From Bacteroidota bacterium (lineage in GTDB: Bacteria; Bacteroidota; Bacteroidia; Bacteroidales; JAAUTT01), in the NCBI GenBank assembly GCA_023429135.1, contig JAEYWD010000024.1, positions 186,001 to 250,000 on the forward strand: a stretch of DNA of 64,000 bases, written 5' to 3'. Below the pieces are notes generated by a model. The model saw only the letters and a list, made by a program, of their open reading frames with translations, was not told the DNA's origin and did not search any database. Made by a program: the position numbers and the translations under genes. Shown here in pieces: positions 34,001 to 43,158 of this stretch (position 1 is the first letter of the stretch; each line of letters starts with the position of its first letter).

Positions 34001-37000
34001 TATTTCTGAGTTCCATCAGTGTACGATAATTTCCATGGTGCTGAACCTGTAAAACTTATGGTAAGTTGGGCGGTTGATCCACTGCAAATGGAAGATGTTC
34101 CCAGAATAGTAACAGTTGGGAGGGTGTTGACAATACTTCCGGTAGGGCTGCTTAGGGTTGGACTACCACTTGTTGTGCCACTGATTGCTCTCGGTAAAAC
34201 CTCAAAGAAAATATACATTCCCTGGTCCTGAACTGTGAGCTTGTATTCTCTTCCGGTTGCTCCGGTTATCAGAGTCTTAACTCCATTAATACTGGAAGCC
34301 CGGTACCATTTGAATTGTGAGTCGCCTTCAGGATCTCCTTCAAGATCTTCATAATTATACTCACCCCGTAAAGATTTGCACACCAGTTGCGTACCCGAAA
34401 TTCTTACATTGGTAGCTGTTGGCACACTATTGGCTATAGGCCCTAAAAAAGAGCTGTTAAAAGGAACTCCCTGCAAAGATCCGGAGTTAGCTCTAGGTGT
34501 TATCTCAAAGCTAATATACTTGTTCATATCCTCAAACCTGACAGTATATTTACTGGTATTTTCTCCAACAATCAGAACTTTACCGGTTCCATCAGCATTA
34601 TCTGAGCGATACCAGTGAAATTCAGAGGTTCCTTCAGGATCGTTTTCTGAATCAGCATAAGTGTATATACCTTGTAATTCCTGCTTTATCCTGAAAGAGC
34701 CATTTATGGAAACATTAAGAGCTATAGGTGCCTCATTTATGTAAAATCGCTCTGAAATTTTTTGTTCACCTGTTATAGTTCCGGTTAAAGCTTTAGGCGT
34801 AGCCCTGAAAGAAATATATTTGCCAAGATTTTGCCTTGTTATCTCAAAGGTTTTGCTTGCAGCTCCTGAAATCAATACATCTGGACCTGTTGCCGCATCG
34901 GATATATACCATTGAAATTCACTTGCGCCTTCATTATCGTTTTCAAGGTCAGCGTAGACAAAGCTAGCTAACAAAGTCTGTCCTAGAACTCTGTTGCCAA
35001 TAACCGTTAAGGAATTTGCTTTAGGAGCCTCATTTAAAACGGCTTTTCTTGATGATCGTACCGGAGAACCTGTCAAATCTCCACTAATAGCTACAGGCGT
35101 AACCTCAAAGGAGATATATTTGTTTAAATCCTGACTTGTTAAAGTATAGGTGATCTGGGTTTCACCAACAATTTCTGTATCCGGACCATTACTATTGTCG
35201 GCCCGGTACCATTTAAAAGTGGAGATGCCTTGGTTATCCGACTCAAGGTCGGAGTATATATAAGTTCCCGTAAGGGTGTTGCTTAGGTACATATTACCTG
35301 AAAAATCGACCGAACTTGCTTTGGGCTTTTCGTTTTTAACGTCTAACCGAGGTGATTGTACCGGATCGCCATCATTAGTTCCACTTGTTGCTTTAGGCCA
35401 TACTTTAAAGGATATATATTTATTGAGATCGGCGGTTGTGATTTTATAAGTCGTTTGAGTTGCGCCTGATATTTCAACATCGGGTCCGTTTACATTATCA
35501 GCTCTGAACCATTGGAAAGTTGATGTTCCTTGCGGATCGTCCTCCAGATCGCTGTAAGCATAATTTCCTGAGATGTCCTGATTTAAATACAGGTTTCCGG
35601 AAATATAAACTGAAGAAGCTTTTGGCTTTTCATTTTCAACAGGATATCTGGCGGAACGGACAGGAGCTCCGGTAAGAGTACCTGTTTGAGCTACCGGTGT
35701 AACTTCAAATGAGATAAATTTATTCAAATCATCTGCAGTAATTACATATGTTTTGGAGGTAACACCACTTATTTCCTCGTCGGGGCCACTGATAGCTGAT
35801 GCTCTAAACCATTTGAATGTACTCGCGCCTTGAGGATTGCTTTCCAGATCGCTATAGGTATATTCGGCTGTGACTTCCTGATTTTTGTAGCGACTTCCCG
35901 ATATTAAAGGATCGCTGGCTTTTGGAGCCTCATTCTGAACTTCATACCTTCCTGATTTTACGGGTATTCCCTGTAAGGTTCCGCTCTGAGCTATCGGGAT
36001 AACTTCAAAGGAAATAAATTTATTAAGATCTGTCTCCGCTATTTTATAAGTTAACGATGTTTCCCCTGTAATTTCTTCATCCGGCCCTTCAGAGGTTGAT
36101 GCTCTGTACCATTTATAGGTACAGATTCCTATAGAATTATTTTCCAGGTCGTTATAGTTGAAATTACCTGATATTGTGTTTTTGAGATAAAGACTACCTG
36201 TAACTGTAACCTCCGTTGCATAAGGTGGTGCATTTAACACCGGTCCTCTTACGGGGCTCGAAACCATAGTGCCGGTTAAAGTTCCAGTTTGTGCAACAGG
36301 TGTTATTTCAACACCAATAAATAATCCTATGTCCTGTGTTCTTAAAGTATAAGTATTGCCTGTTACACCTGCGATTTGAATTTTACCACCCCCTAAGTTA
36401 TCGGTGTATGTAAACCAATTGATTGTATGGGAGTCAGGAAGGTCTCCTTCTAAATCAAAATAATCAAAAGATAATGATAATTGCTTATCATTAATTAAGT
36501 CTCCTCCGAGGTTAATATTCGAGACTTTCGGTGGTTGGTTTGAAGCTCCTGAAACTGTAATGGCATTTGTGATGTCAGCACTTCCTAAAATTCCAGAATT
36601 CCATCCATCATTCAGTTGAAGGTTGTAGCTGACTCCTCCCCAGGCCGATGTTCCGTTCTTATTAAGTAAGACTTCAATCTGAGTGCGATCAGCTCCTGAT
36701 AAATAGATTTTGAATGAAGTCTCATTAATCAGATCCGCACTAAAGGCTGTGCTTAAAGAATAGGTACCACTCTGATAACCGGTTATTTGAAGTTTGGAGG
36801 CATCAATATCGTTGGAACTGCCTGTAATAGAAGCCATATAACTTCCGGTTACTGCAAATATACCAGTGCTGGCATCATAAGCTACGGAGCTTACCTGGGG
36901 CTTTAAATAGCTTGTAACTGTTAAAGTATTGGGTCCCGGATCAGATTCACCAAGACTATTCCATCCTGCACTAGCTGTAATTGCAAAGGGCAGACCAGAT

Positions 37001-37677
37001 TCTGCTGTAGTTCCATCTCTGTTTAATATGTAGTTAAGCATACTTTTATCGGCCCCCTGAACCACTAAAGTTGCCTGACTGCCAACGACATCTGCCGAAG
37101 GTGTAGCACTTGTAAGAGTGTAGGAAATGGTCCCATTGCTGATAGTTAGTCTTGTAACATCAATATCATTATTTGCCCCATCTATATTTTTTAGGTTTGT
37201 TCCTGTAATTACCAAATTTCCATTGCCAAAGTTAAATTCTGCAGAAGTAATCTGTGGTGAAAGTACCCCTTCAACACTAATGAAAGCGGATGTTGCTGAT
37301 GAACTGCCAGAATTCCATGATGCTGCAAAATCAATCTTGAAATTATTACCATCCCACGCTGTAGAACCATTACGGTTTAAAATATTATCAACAGCAGTTT
37401 TTTGAGTTCCTGTTAGAACGATACTGAAATGTTCAGCGTCAGTTCTTTCAACGCTATTATCTGTAGTCAGAAAATAGCCCGTATTACCTTGTCCAAAAAG
37501 GCTGATTTTTGACGCATCAATATCGTTAACATCTGCTATTGTCTCAAAGTTGGAACCTGTTACGCTTAACGTACCCGTGGTAACATTATAAGTAGCACTG
37601 CTTACCGTAGGCTGGGCAATTGTATGATTAAAAAACGGAGTTAAGCCAAAAAGAAAATAAATAAACCGAAGCTTCAT
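31066..37677 (-). CDS. Giant T9SS-secreted repeat protein with Omp28-like domain
   Basis: 2203 residues with an N-terminal signal peptide and a C-terminal type IX sorting domain (NVYPNPAKD... ending KKLVIMH, about 2122-2203). Layout: three repeats of about 115 residues (about 22-375) with NDIDASKL and LNRNGTSAW signatures; eight Ig-like repeats of about 100 residues (about 379-1180) with YSDLExDPQGxSxFKWYRA and DLNKYISFEVTP; Ig/PKD-like region (1182-1690, WDWRFGDSQSSE); jelly-roll-like domain (1700-1880); Omp28-like domain (1882-2110, VLFEHFTNN) lacking the usual cysteines. Probably surface-exposed or released adhesin or sensor tip. Last gene of the operon starting at 47661, 110 bp after the lipoprotein gene. 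Confidence 0.88.
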   Translation of the reverse strand: MKLRFIYFLFGLTPFFNHTIAQPTVSSATYNVTTGTLSVTGSNFETIADVNDIDASKISLFGQGNTGYFLTTDNSVERTDAEHFSIVLTGTQKTAVDNILNRNGSTAWDGNNFKIDFAASWNSGSSSATSAFISVEGVLSPQITSAEFNFGNGNLVITGTNLKNIDGANNDIDVTRLTISNGTISYTLTSATPSADVVGSQATLVVQGADKSMLNYILNRDGTTAESGLPFAITASAGWNSLGESDPGPNTLTVTSYLKPQVSSVAYDASTGIFAVTGSYMASITGSSNDIDASKLQITGYQSGTYSLSTAFSADLINETSFKIYLSGADRTQIEVLLNKNGTSAWGGVSYNLQLNDGWNSGILGSADITNAITVSGASNQPPKVSNINLGGDLINDKQLSLSFDYFDLEGDLPDSHTINWFTYTDNLGGGKIQIAGVTGNTYTLRTQDIGLFIGVEITPVAQTGTLTGTMVSSPVRGPVLNAPPYATEVTVTGSLYLKNTISGNFNYNDLENNSIGICTYKWYRASTSEGPDEEITGETSLTYKIAETDLNKFISFEVIPIAQSGTLQGIPVKSGRYEVQNEAPKASDPLISGSRYKNQEVTAEYTYSDLESNPQGASTFKWFRASAISGPDEEISGVTSKTYVITADDLNKFISFEVTPVAQTGTLTGAPVRSARYPVENEKPKASSVYISGNLYLNQDISGNYAYSDLEDDPQGTSTFQWFRADNVNGPDVEISGATQTTYKITTADLNKYISFKVWPKATSGTNDGDPVQSPRLDVKNEKPKASSVDFSGNMYLSNTLTGTYIYSDLESDNQGISTFKWYRADNSNGPDTEIVGETQITYTLTSQDLNKYISFEVTPVAISGDLTGSPVRSSRKAVLNEAPKANSLTVIGNRVLGQTLLASFVYADLENDNEGASEFQWYISDAATGPDVLISGAASKTFEITRQNLGKYISFRATPKALTGTITGEQKISERFYINEAPIALNVSINGSFRIKQELQGIYTYADSENDPEGTSEFHWYRSDNADGTGKVLIVGENTSKYTVRFEDMNKYISFEITPRANSGSLQGVPFNSSFLGPIANSVPTATNVRISGTQLVCKSLRGEYNYEDLEGDPEGDSQFKWYRASSINGVKTLITGATGREYKLTVQDQGMYIFFEVLPRAISGTTSGSPTLSSPTGSIVNTLPTVTILGTSSICSGSTAQLTISFTGSAPWKLSYTDGTQKYQLVSSDPVYLLNVTKGGTYKADTLVDNISCPVTDLPSTATISILPLPQVEIVGVNNAYNLRGNPVQLTGNPTGGTFSGPGVIPSTSMFYPSIAGTQNSPHTIIYEYRSPQTGCSNRDTIMIEVVDADASISGLRNGGKYCNFDTPFVITGTNAIGSMGSFAITGGVGLKDNNNNTATINPSDLSAGNYTISYSYFDGIQLTIYKDISIEILDEARIFGITGTTYCSNSAPMEIYSNYIGGTFSGNAVFKNSQTNKFYFNPALDVPGNTTVTFTYATSYGCVVSKSVDKFIAPVPTAEFSLINNCYNGDSTAFKNKTISDIAISKWDWRFGDSQSSEANNRSAFFEPKHKYPSIGNRNVRLIAENIYGCKDTVDKIIHLGDIPTADFGWYSECFVKGYPVSFKNKSTNIDEITKYEWVVEDTSKLNFNYSIKDILHTFPVIRDYTVNFKVTSEYGCSDSVKKVIRLRPIFYLRDTFYSNNFEIGKDYWLPADSLMVNNWKFGTPNGTKINTAASGSKAYYTSLKDTRKNQQLIITSPCFNLKGMTRPFISLETYSDVAKGTEGTVLQYSEDNGISWQNVGGFNTGINWYNDFAIQSQPGGQQIGWSDKFTGWTNARHNLDQIKTDSMIRFRVVFGQNSKATGNDGFAFDNVLIANRIKKVLFEHFTNNSQVVSLKANLFLDSVVALNNEDAVAIQYHTSFPGIDTFNMHNSSDPGSRVLYYGIGITPNAYLEGGTESRYIYDFNNKMPNTADIKNLSMKDVSFKLDLKVDKSSSKVSGILGIAALKKLTGRTISARIIVVEDIVSQIAGGQITYRNVVRKILPSAGGTVLSSSWDMGKKESVNFSWDYRNVYNPTKVHIVAFLQDELTRDIYQVVSDDTSKVSDDPGVGIKISERNVEVNVYPNPAKDLLVVEFSEIPDNDQRIEIWSTNGKIVLSEKLFKGVSRFEADVQNFNNGLYFVRILDKTRVLATKKLVIMH

Positions 37678-37787
37678 TTCAGTTAGGAATTATTGAAGCA
37701 AAATAACAAAAGAATTTAGAATGAAGGATAATTTATTGTGTGGCTGAAGGATAATTTTGACTAAAGACTATCTGAAGCGGGTAAGAA

Positions 37788-38975
37788 TTATGGAATGATG
37801 GGAGGCGTTTTAAATATGCTGGCTTTGGAGGAATTACCCGAAATTGTACAGCCGCCTATAATCAGGCTGTTACCATCTATTGCACCCGACATTCCCCTTT
37901 GAATTCCTTTTTTGGCGCCGTAAGTATTCCTTGAAACCATATTAAGATCCTCGTCCAAAACATAGACTAAAAAATTTTCATTCTGAGGTTCATTCACAAC
38001 TGTTCCGGTAATCGCTACCGAACCATTCTGAGTGGTTATAGCTGCGGCGGTTTCTGAATTGGTTGTGGTTAGCACTTTTTCTTTTATCAACTGCAGGTTT
38101 TCGTTTAACTTCCAAATAATAATATTATTAACAGTAGTGCTAACCTGAGAATTGCCAAGCACAAAAATATTTCCAGAAGCTGAATAAACTGCAGAAATTC
38201 CTGTTTCATTACCGGCCCTGTAAAGAGTGGTTGAGTTTTCAATGCCTTTTGTAGATTTCTTAAAGATAAATAAGAACACATCGTTACTGAAGTTTCCGAA
38301 CAGAGTTTGAGTAGTTCCAATAAACAGCAATGAATCTTTCATTTCTTCAATTCCGCGAAGTTCATCGGCGGCATTCAATATTCCATAATCGTGAGCCCAT
38401 AAAGAATCGCCGTTGGCCGAAATTTCCATTACTAATCCTTGTCTTTTTTTATCAACATGCAAACTTTCTGTATATCCGGCAACGTAAATTTTATTTTGAG
38501 ATGAAATATTAACAGCCCATGCTTTATCTTCTTTTGAACCGCCGAATTTTTTCTTCCAGATTTCTTCGCCGTTACTGCCAATTTTTGCTACATAAAAATC
38601 GGATGATTCTGAACCCGAAACTTGCGTGTATCCTACTGCAACAATGCTCTTATCGGGGCTTAGTGCAATCGAATTGCCTACCTCAGTTCCCTGAGTTCCG
38701 AATAGCTTTGGCGACCATTCTATTTCATTCCCGTATTTATCCGTTTTTATGATAAACAATTCAGGGCCATTGAGGTAATTGATAGAACCGGTAAGATAAA
38801 AATTGTTATTATCCACTAATACATCGTTACAACAATCGTTTGCCGTATTTCCAATGGAGGAACCTCCAAAGACTTTCAACTGAAAGTCTTTCTGTTCATC
38901 GGTTATTTTAAGCTCTTCGTTGCACGAAAGCACTAAAACAAGCAAGAGGCATATGGATGTAATTTTCTTTACCAT
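37788..38975 (-). CDS. Beta-propeller lipoprotein
   Basis: About 395 residues. The ATG at 38975 overlaps the barrel gene stop by one base (TGATG). Lipobox VLVLSC, Cys18. The mature part is made of about seven propeller-type repeats such as FYLTGSINYLNG... LFIIKTDKYGNE, IVAVGYTQVSGSESSDFYVAKIGSNGEEIWKKKFGG and IYVAGYTES, the pattern of bacterial SBBP/YVTN-like propellers. Probably outer-membrane anchored. By context a partner of the barrel protein and of the secreted giant. Confidence 0.82.
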   Translation of the reverse strand: MVKKITSICLLLVLVLSCNEELKITDEQKDFQLKVFGGSSIGNTANDCCNDVLVDNNNFYLTGSINYLNGPELFIIKTDKYGNEIEWSPKLFGTQGTEVGNSIALSPDKSIVAVGYTQVSGSESSDFYVAKIGSNGEEIWKKKFGGSKEDKAWAVNISSQNKIYVAGYTESLHVDKKRQGLVMEISANGDSLWAHDYGILNAADELRGIEEMKDSLLFIGTTQTLFGNFSNDVFLFIFKKSTKGIENSTTLYRAGNETGISAVYSASGNIFVLGNSQVSTTVNNIIIWKLNENLQLIKEKVLTTTNSETAAAITTQNGSVAITGTVVNEPQNENFLVYVLDEDLNMVSRNTYGAKKGIQRGMSGAIDGNSLIIGGCTISGNSSKASIFKTPPIIP

Positions 38976-40069
38976 CAATGGTTACTTTCGGTTACTTTTT
39001 TTTGGGTACGGTAGAAAATATAAGAATATCCAACAGATAAACTATAAAAGTTAAGCCTGATTTTATCGTCAATAAAATTGTAATAAAATAAGTTTTCGCT
39101 ATTATTAAATCTAGCTCCTTTCTTAACATAATCGGACATCCCCTTGCTATAGAACACATTTACACGAAGATATCCGCTTGATATTTTATACCGGAATCCT
39201 ATTCCCCCCAACACTGAATAGTATTCTCTCATTCTGGTACCGGTAATATCCTGTGCAATTCCGCTCAGATCAGTCGAGGTGGACGATAAATCAAGACTTC
39301 TGCGATTAATTTCACCTTTAGCTTTTAAAAGGTAGCTGAATTTACCTCCAACAAAAATATAAGGTGCAAACTTTTTTGAGTTTCCAAACGAATAGTTTAG
39401 ATACAGCGGCATTTGCAAAAACTGCATTTTTTCAGAAAAAGAAAGAAGCTCGCGATTAAAGTTCATTTTCTCCTCAACCTGATAACCAGCTAAGGTATAG
39501 CCAACGCCGAGGGTTATCCACATTTTTGAAGCAATGTATTTTTCGAACGACAATCGTGCTCCGGCTTTTATCCCATCGCTTTTGTAGGTAGGCTTTAGTT
39601 TGTTAATGTTGCCGGTGGAATATTGCTCTGTTACCGAAACATCTGAAATGTTTAAACCGGAATTGAAGCTGATAGAATACCTCGGACGTGTTTGAAACTG
39701 TTTGTAAAGGTTAACAAACTCAACTGGGTCGTTCGATTGTATTTCGTATTCTGGAAATTCGGAAAGAAGATTATGCATTGCTTTTTCTGCTTTCTCCTGG
39801 TTGTAATCAAATAAAAACACCTGTATAAGAAGGCGGTAAGCCTGAATGGTTTGGTCCTTATTAAAACCATCTTTTAAACAGGAGTCGAGCATAAAGGGAA
39901 TTTCTTCGATCAATCCCGACTCGAAAAGTTCCTGAGCTTTTTTTAATTTACTGAGACACTTATTATCTTCCTGCGAAAATGCCTGAGACGGGAAAAATAC
40001 TCCCAAACCAGCCATGAAAATCAAGGCTTGTATCAAGAGCTTGAAAATTTTACTCACAGGGTTTTTCAT
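38975..40069 (-). CDS. Outer membrane beta-barrel protein with helical N-domain
   Basis: About 364 residues. The start at 40069 gives a signal peptide (MKNPVSKIFKLLIQALIFMAGLGVFFPSQAFSQ). Residues 35-125 form a TPR-like helical region (KLKKAQELFESGLIEEIPFML, KAEKAMHNLLSEFPEYEIQSNDPVEFVNLYKQF). Residues 130-355 are an outer-membrane barrel of the PorT/OmpA-like type with alternating aromatic strands, ending LNFYSLSVGYSYIFYRT. It overlaps the end of the STAND gene by 20 bp. The helical part may reach into the periplasm towards the WD40 propeller; that is inference. Confidence 0.82.
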   Translation of the reverse strand: MKNPVSKIFKLLIQALIFMAGLGVFFPSQAFSQEDNKCLSKLKKAQELFESGLIEEIPFMLDSCLKDGFNKDQTIQAYRLLIQVFLFDYNQEKAEKAMHNLLSEFPEYEIQSNDPVEFVNLYKQFQTRPRYSISFNSGLNISDVSVTEQYSTGNINKLKPTYKSDGIKAGARLSFEKYIASKMWITLGVGYTLAGYQVEEKMNFNRELLSFSEKMQFLQMPLYLNYSFGNSKKFAPYIFVGGKFSYLLKAKGEINRRSLDLSSTSTDLSGIAQDITGTRMREYYSVLGGIGFRYKISSGYLRVNVFYSKGMSDYVKKGARFNNSENLFYYNFIDDKIRLNFYSLSVGYSYIFYRTQKKVTESNH

Positions 40070-43000
40070 ATTTAATATCCGATCCAATATAACTGTTCCA
40101 CTCCTCCTGGCTTAATGCTCTGCTTACTCTGCTGCATAACTGTTCGGCAAGAACTCTGGGCTGAGCGGGCCAAACACCAACAAAATCTGCATTGTTCGAA
40201 GCTGTGATTAGTTTCCTGTTATCACTTGTAAATATAAGCGAAAAAACTAAAGAGTTTTCTTTTAGTGATATAGGAATTGTGGAAATAAATTTGGTATCGT
40301 AAATAACAACCGATTTATCGTAGCTCGAGGAGGCTATCATTTCACCAGAAGGACTATAGACTATTTTGGTAACTCTGCCTGAATGAGGTTGCAGGGATCT
40401 AACGAGTTTGTGCGAGTAGGGATTCCAGAATTTCAGCTTACCCGACTGATCGCCGGTTACAAGCGTAAGGCCGTTTGGGCTGAATGCGATTGCATGAATA
40501 GCCGTTTTGTCGTCGTTCGGTAAGTTCACAAGCTGACTGGCTTTGATGTCCCAAACAAAAATTTTACCGTCGTCCGATCCTCCGGCCAGAAATTTACCGT
40601 CGGGAGAGATAGAGAGACTGCGTACATTATAGTCTTCCTGATATATAACGTTATTGTTCCGGCTATCCAGTTCCCATAACAGGATCTTTTTATCATTACC
40701 CGTTGTGAAGAGTTGCTGACCATCAGGCGAAAATACCATTGAAAAAACCACGCCCTGATGCCCTTTTAACTGGGCCGGATTACCAGGACTAGATAAATCG
40801 ATCAGATAAATGGTACCATTTTCGGACCCTACGGCCAAGTACCGACCATTATTGGAAATAGCCATGCTCGCGTTACCGCCACTTGTTTGTAGTAAAGTTT
40901 GGGGAGCACGAACGTCATCGCTTACAACCCAGCGTAAAACCTTTCCATCCACACCTGTACTAAACAGAACATTGGTTTTGGGTTGAATGCAGAAAGCTTT
41001 TACTGCCCCTGCATGTCCTTTCATGCCATAACGCGTGGTGCCGCCTATGTCGTTTACAGCGTCCATCAACGCGTTATAAACATCGGCATTGGTAATTGAG
41101 TTACCAAACCTGGCATTAAACACATAGCCATGCATTGCGAGCAGACTCTTCAACGGCAGGTTATTATTGGTCTGAAGTGATTTAACTGCCAGCGTCTGAC
41201 CGATATTCACCATCCTTTTTTTAAAGGCCTCTTCTTTCTCCATTTCCGCAGCAGTTCTCTGCTGAGCTTCTTTCAGTGCTGTATTTTCTGCTTGTTGTTT
41301 CTGTAAAGTTATTTCCTCCAGGTTTTCCTGGTATTGTGAGCTTTTCTGAAGGGCTGCCTGAGCAGTTAATTCTGCCTGAGTCTTTTGTTCTGCAAGAACT
41401 TTGGTTTCCGTCACTGCTTCTTCTTTTTCTCTCAGCGCTTCCAAAGCAGCTATTTCGGCCTGGCGTTTTTCCATCAGGTATTCCTGCGATTCTCTTTCGG
41501 CTTCCACCGATTTTTGTTGTAAATGAGCTTGTTCAGCACTTACCTGTTTAAGTTTCCTGTTATCCTGGCGTCGCATAACCTGGGAGTATACAGTAAGAAT
41601 AAGTGCCAGAATCGCCGTAGAGCCAAGGATAATGGTAAGTGAACGAACTTTTTTTAAAGCCTTTCTTGCCTGTTGCTTTTTAAAAACTTCTTCGGCATTG
41701 AATGTTTCCAGGCTTGTACGAAGGTAAACCATGGTGCGCTCAAAAGCTGGATTATATCTTTTAGCCCATTCGAGCGTAGGTTTCTGTTTCTCTTGCCAGT
41801 TAAGAGCAAACTGGAGATCAGGCGGGCGCAGCAGGCTCATTTTGCCCATCTGATACTGGGCACTCGATTCCGAAAGTTGCCTGTACATCTGGCTTGAGAT
41901 GTTTTCGTCCTGTACCCACTTTTTCATATTGGACCAGGTGCGTAATAAGCTACTGTGAACCAGATCTACAACAGTATCTTGCATAAGTTCCCCTTCAGCA
42001 GGTAACAAAAAACCGGCAGAGGGTTGTCTGAATGTGTCAATTATTTTCACAACATCCTCAAACCCAGCCTGTGCTATTCCACATAATTCCCTGATAGCGC
42101 TGGGGCGGGTAAAACCCTTATTTTCAGAACCTTTTTCGGCTAACGATTTAAAAATCTTTTCGCAAAGAATTTTTTCATCGTCGGATAAGGTTGCATAAAG
42201 TTCGTTGGCATGGTTGTTTATTGCATTTTTTAAGCCGCCGGATATTTCATATTCTGTGATTGAAAGCGGTTTATCGGGTGAGCCCAGACTCTTCCACGAT
42301 TCCCAGGCTCTTCTCATGGCATGTTGAAGGCGGGGAAGCAGATCGTCGATATTTGAGGCATCGTTTAGTACCTGAAGCAGCAAACTATTATCCAGATTCA
42401 ATCTCGATACTTCCAAGGGCCTTGCAATTACTTCTCTTATTTGATCGCGTGTTAATCGTGGAACCAGAACGTTACTGCGGTTAATTAAATTGGATAAATA
42501 AGGAAACATGAGGCAATCGTCGGCAAAATCGGAGCGTACAACCAAAGCCAGATAAATGGGTAGTTCTTTTTGTTGAATAGCATGCATCAGAATATTTACA
42601 TATTCAAAAGCCTCTTCTGCCAAACCCGATTCATTTCTTGTATTTTTAAACCTGAAAATATCCTCAAACTGATCAATTATCAGGAGGTATTTCTGATGTT
42701 TAGGTGGCTTTTGTTGTTTGAGAAGCTCGATAAACCCCGATTTTCCTCTTTTTAGTACATTGTAGTTTATCTGAGTCTGAAAGTTACCTGACTTTTCAAT
42801 AATATCGGTAGATTCGTCTCTGTTGATGGCTTCTGCTAAATTCCTGATGGGATTATTTGATGGACGGGTATGAATAACCTGCCAGGTAGTGTTGGTAGAA
42901 GAAATAATTCCGGAATAGAAATATGGTTTTAATCCACAATTTATAAAAGATGTTTTTCCAACTCCGGCGCCTCCGAGAATTGCAACAAATCTGTGATCGA

Positions 43001-43157
43001 GTAACTGATTCAGAACTCTTAGGGTAACATCGTCCTGCCCAAAATAAAGATGCGTCTCAGTAAATTTGTAAGATCTCAATCCTGGGAAAGGGCATAATAA
43101 AGTTTCTGAAACCACCTGTGTTCTTGTATTTGTCAATTTTTCTGTTGCCTCATTCAT
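40050..43157 (-). CDS. nSTAND1-type NTPase with TM helix, coiled coil and seven WD40 repeats
   Basis: About 1035 residues from the ATG at 43157, which follows the TIR gene stop by 1 bp. Domains: STAND NTPase (about 25-490) starting CPFPGLRSYKFTETHLYFG, Walker A LGGAGVGKTS (about 61-70), Walker B YLLIIDQFEDIF (about 157-168); one strong TM helix (about 510-535, TIILGSTAILALILTVYSQV); an alanine/glutamate-rich coiled coil (540-660); and seven WD40 blades (about 705-995, e.g. GHQGVVFSMVFSPDGQQLFTTGNDKKILLW). STAND proteins are switch ATPases that oligomerise on a signal. With a single TM segment the propeller would lie on the opposite side of the membrane from the NTPase. Several bacterial STAND proteins act in antiphage defence, but this gene's function is unknown. 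Confidence 0.88.
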   Translation of the reverse strand: MNEATEKLTNTRTQVVSETLLCPFPGLRSYKFTETHLYFGQDDVTLRVLNQLLDHRFVAILGGAGVGKTSFINCGLKPYFYSGIISSTNTTWQVIHTRPSNNPIRNLAEAINRDESTDIIEKSGNFQTQINYNVLKRGKSGFIELLKQQKPPKHQKYLLIIDQFEDIFRFKNTRNESGLAEEAFEYVNILMHAIQQKELPIYLALVVRSDFADDCLMFPYLSNLINRSNVLVPRLTRDQIREVIARPLEVSRLNLDNSLLLQVLNDASNIDDLLPRLQHAMRRAWESWKSLGSPDKPLSITEYEISGGLKNAINNHANELYATLSDDEKILCEKIFKSLAEKGSENKGFTRPSAIRELCGIAQAGFEDVVKIIDTFRQPSAGFLLPAEGELMQDTVVDLVHSSLLRTWSNMKKWVQDENISSQMYRQLSESSAQYQMGKMSLLRPPDLQFALNWQEKQKPTLEWAKRYNPAFERTMVYLRTSLETFNAEEVFKKQQARKALKKVRSLTIILGSTAILALILTVYSQVMRRQDNRKLKQVSAEQAHLQQKSVEAERESQEYLMEKRQAEIAALEALREKEEAVTETKVLAEQKTQAELTAQAALQKSSQYQENLEEITLQKQQAENTALKEAQQRTAAEMEKEEAFKKRMVNIGQTLAVKSLQTNNNLPLKSLLAMHGYVFNARFGNSITNADVYNALMDAVNDIGGTTRYGMKGHAGAVKAFCIQPKTNVLFSTGVDGKVLRWVVSDDVRAPQTLLQTSGGNASMAISNNGRYLAVGSENGTIYLIDLSSPGNPAQLKGHQGVVFSMVFSPDGQQLFTTGNDKKILLWELDSRNNNVIYQEDYNVRSLSISPDGKFLAGGSDDGKIFVWDIKASQLVNLPNDDKTAIHAIAFSPNGLTLVTGDQSGKLKFWNPYSHKLVRSLQPHSGRVTKIVYSPSGEMIASSSYDKSVVIYDTKFISTIPISLKENSLVFSLIFTSDNRKLITASNNADFVGVWPAQPRVLAEQLCSRVSRALSQEEWNSYIGSDIKYEKPCE

Positions 43158-43158
43158 G

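Noticed and set aside
34400..36560. Regularly spaced about 300-bp repeats that could suggest a CRISPR or satellite array
   Set aside because: The period matches the eight 100-residue protein repeats of the T9SS giant; sequence identity between copies is only moderate and all are in frame.
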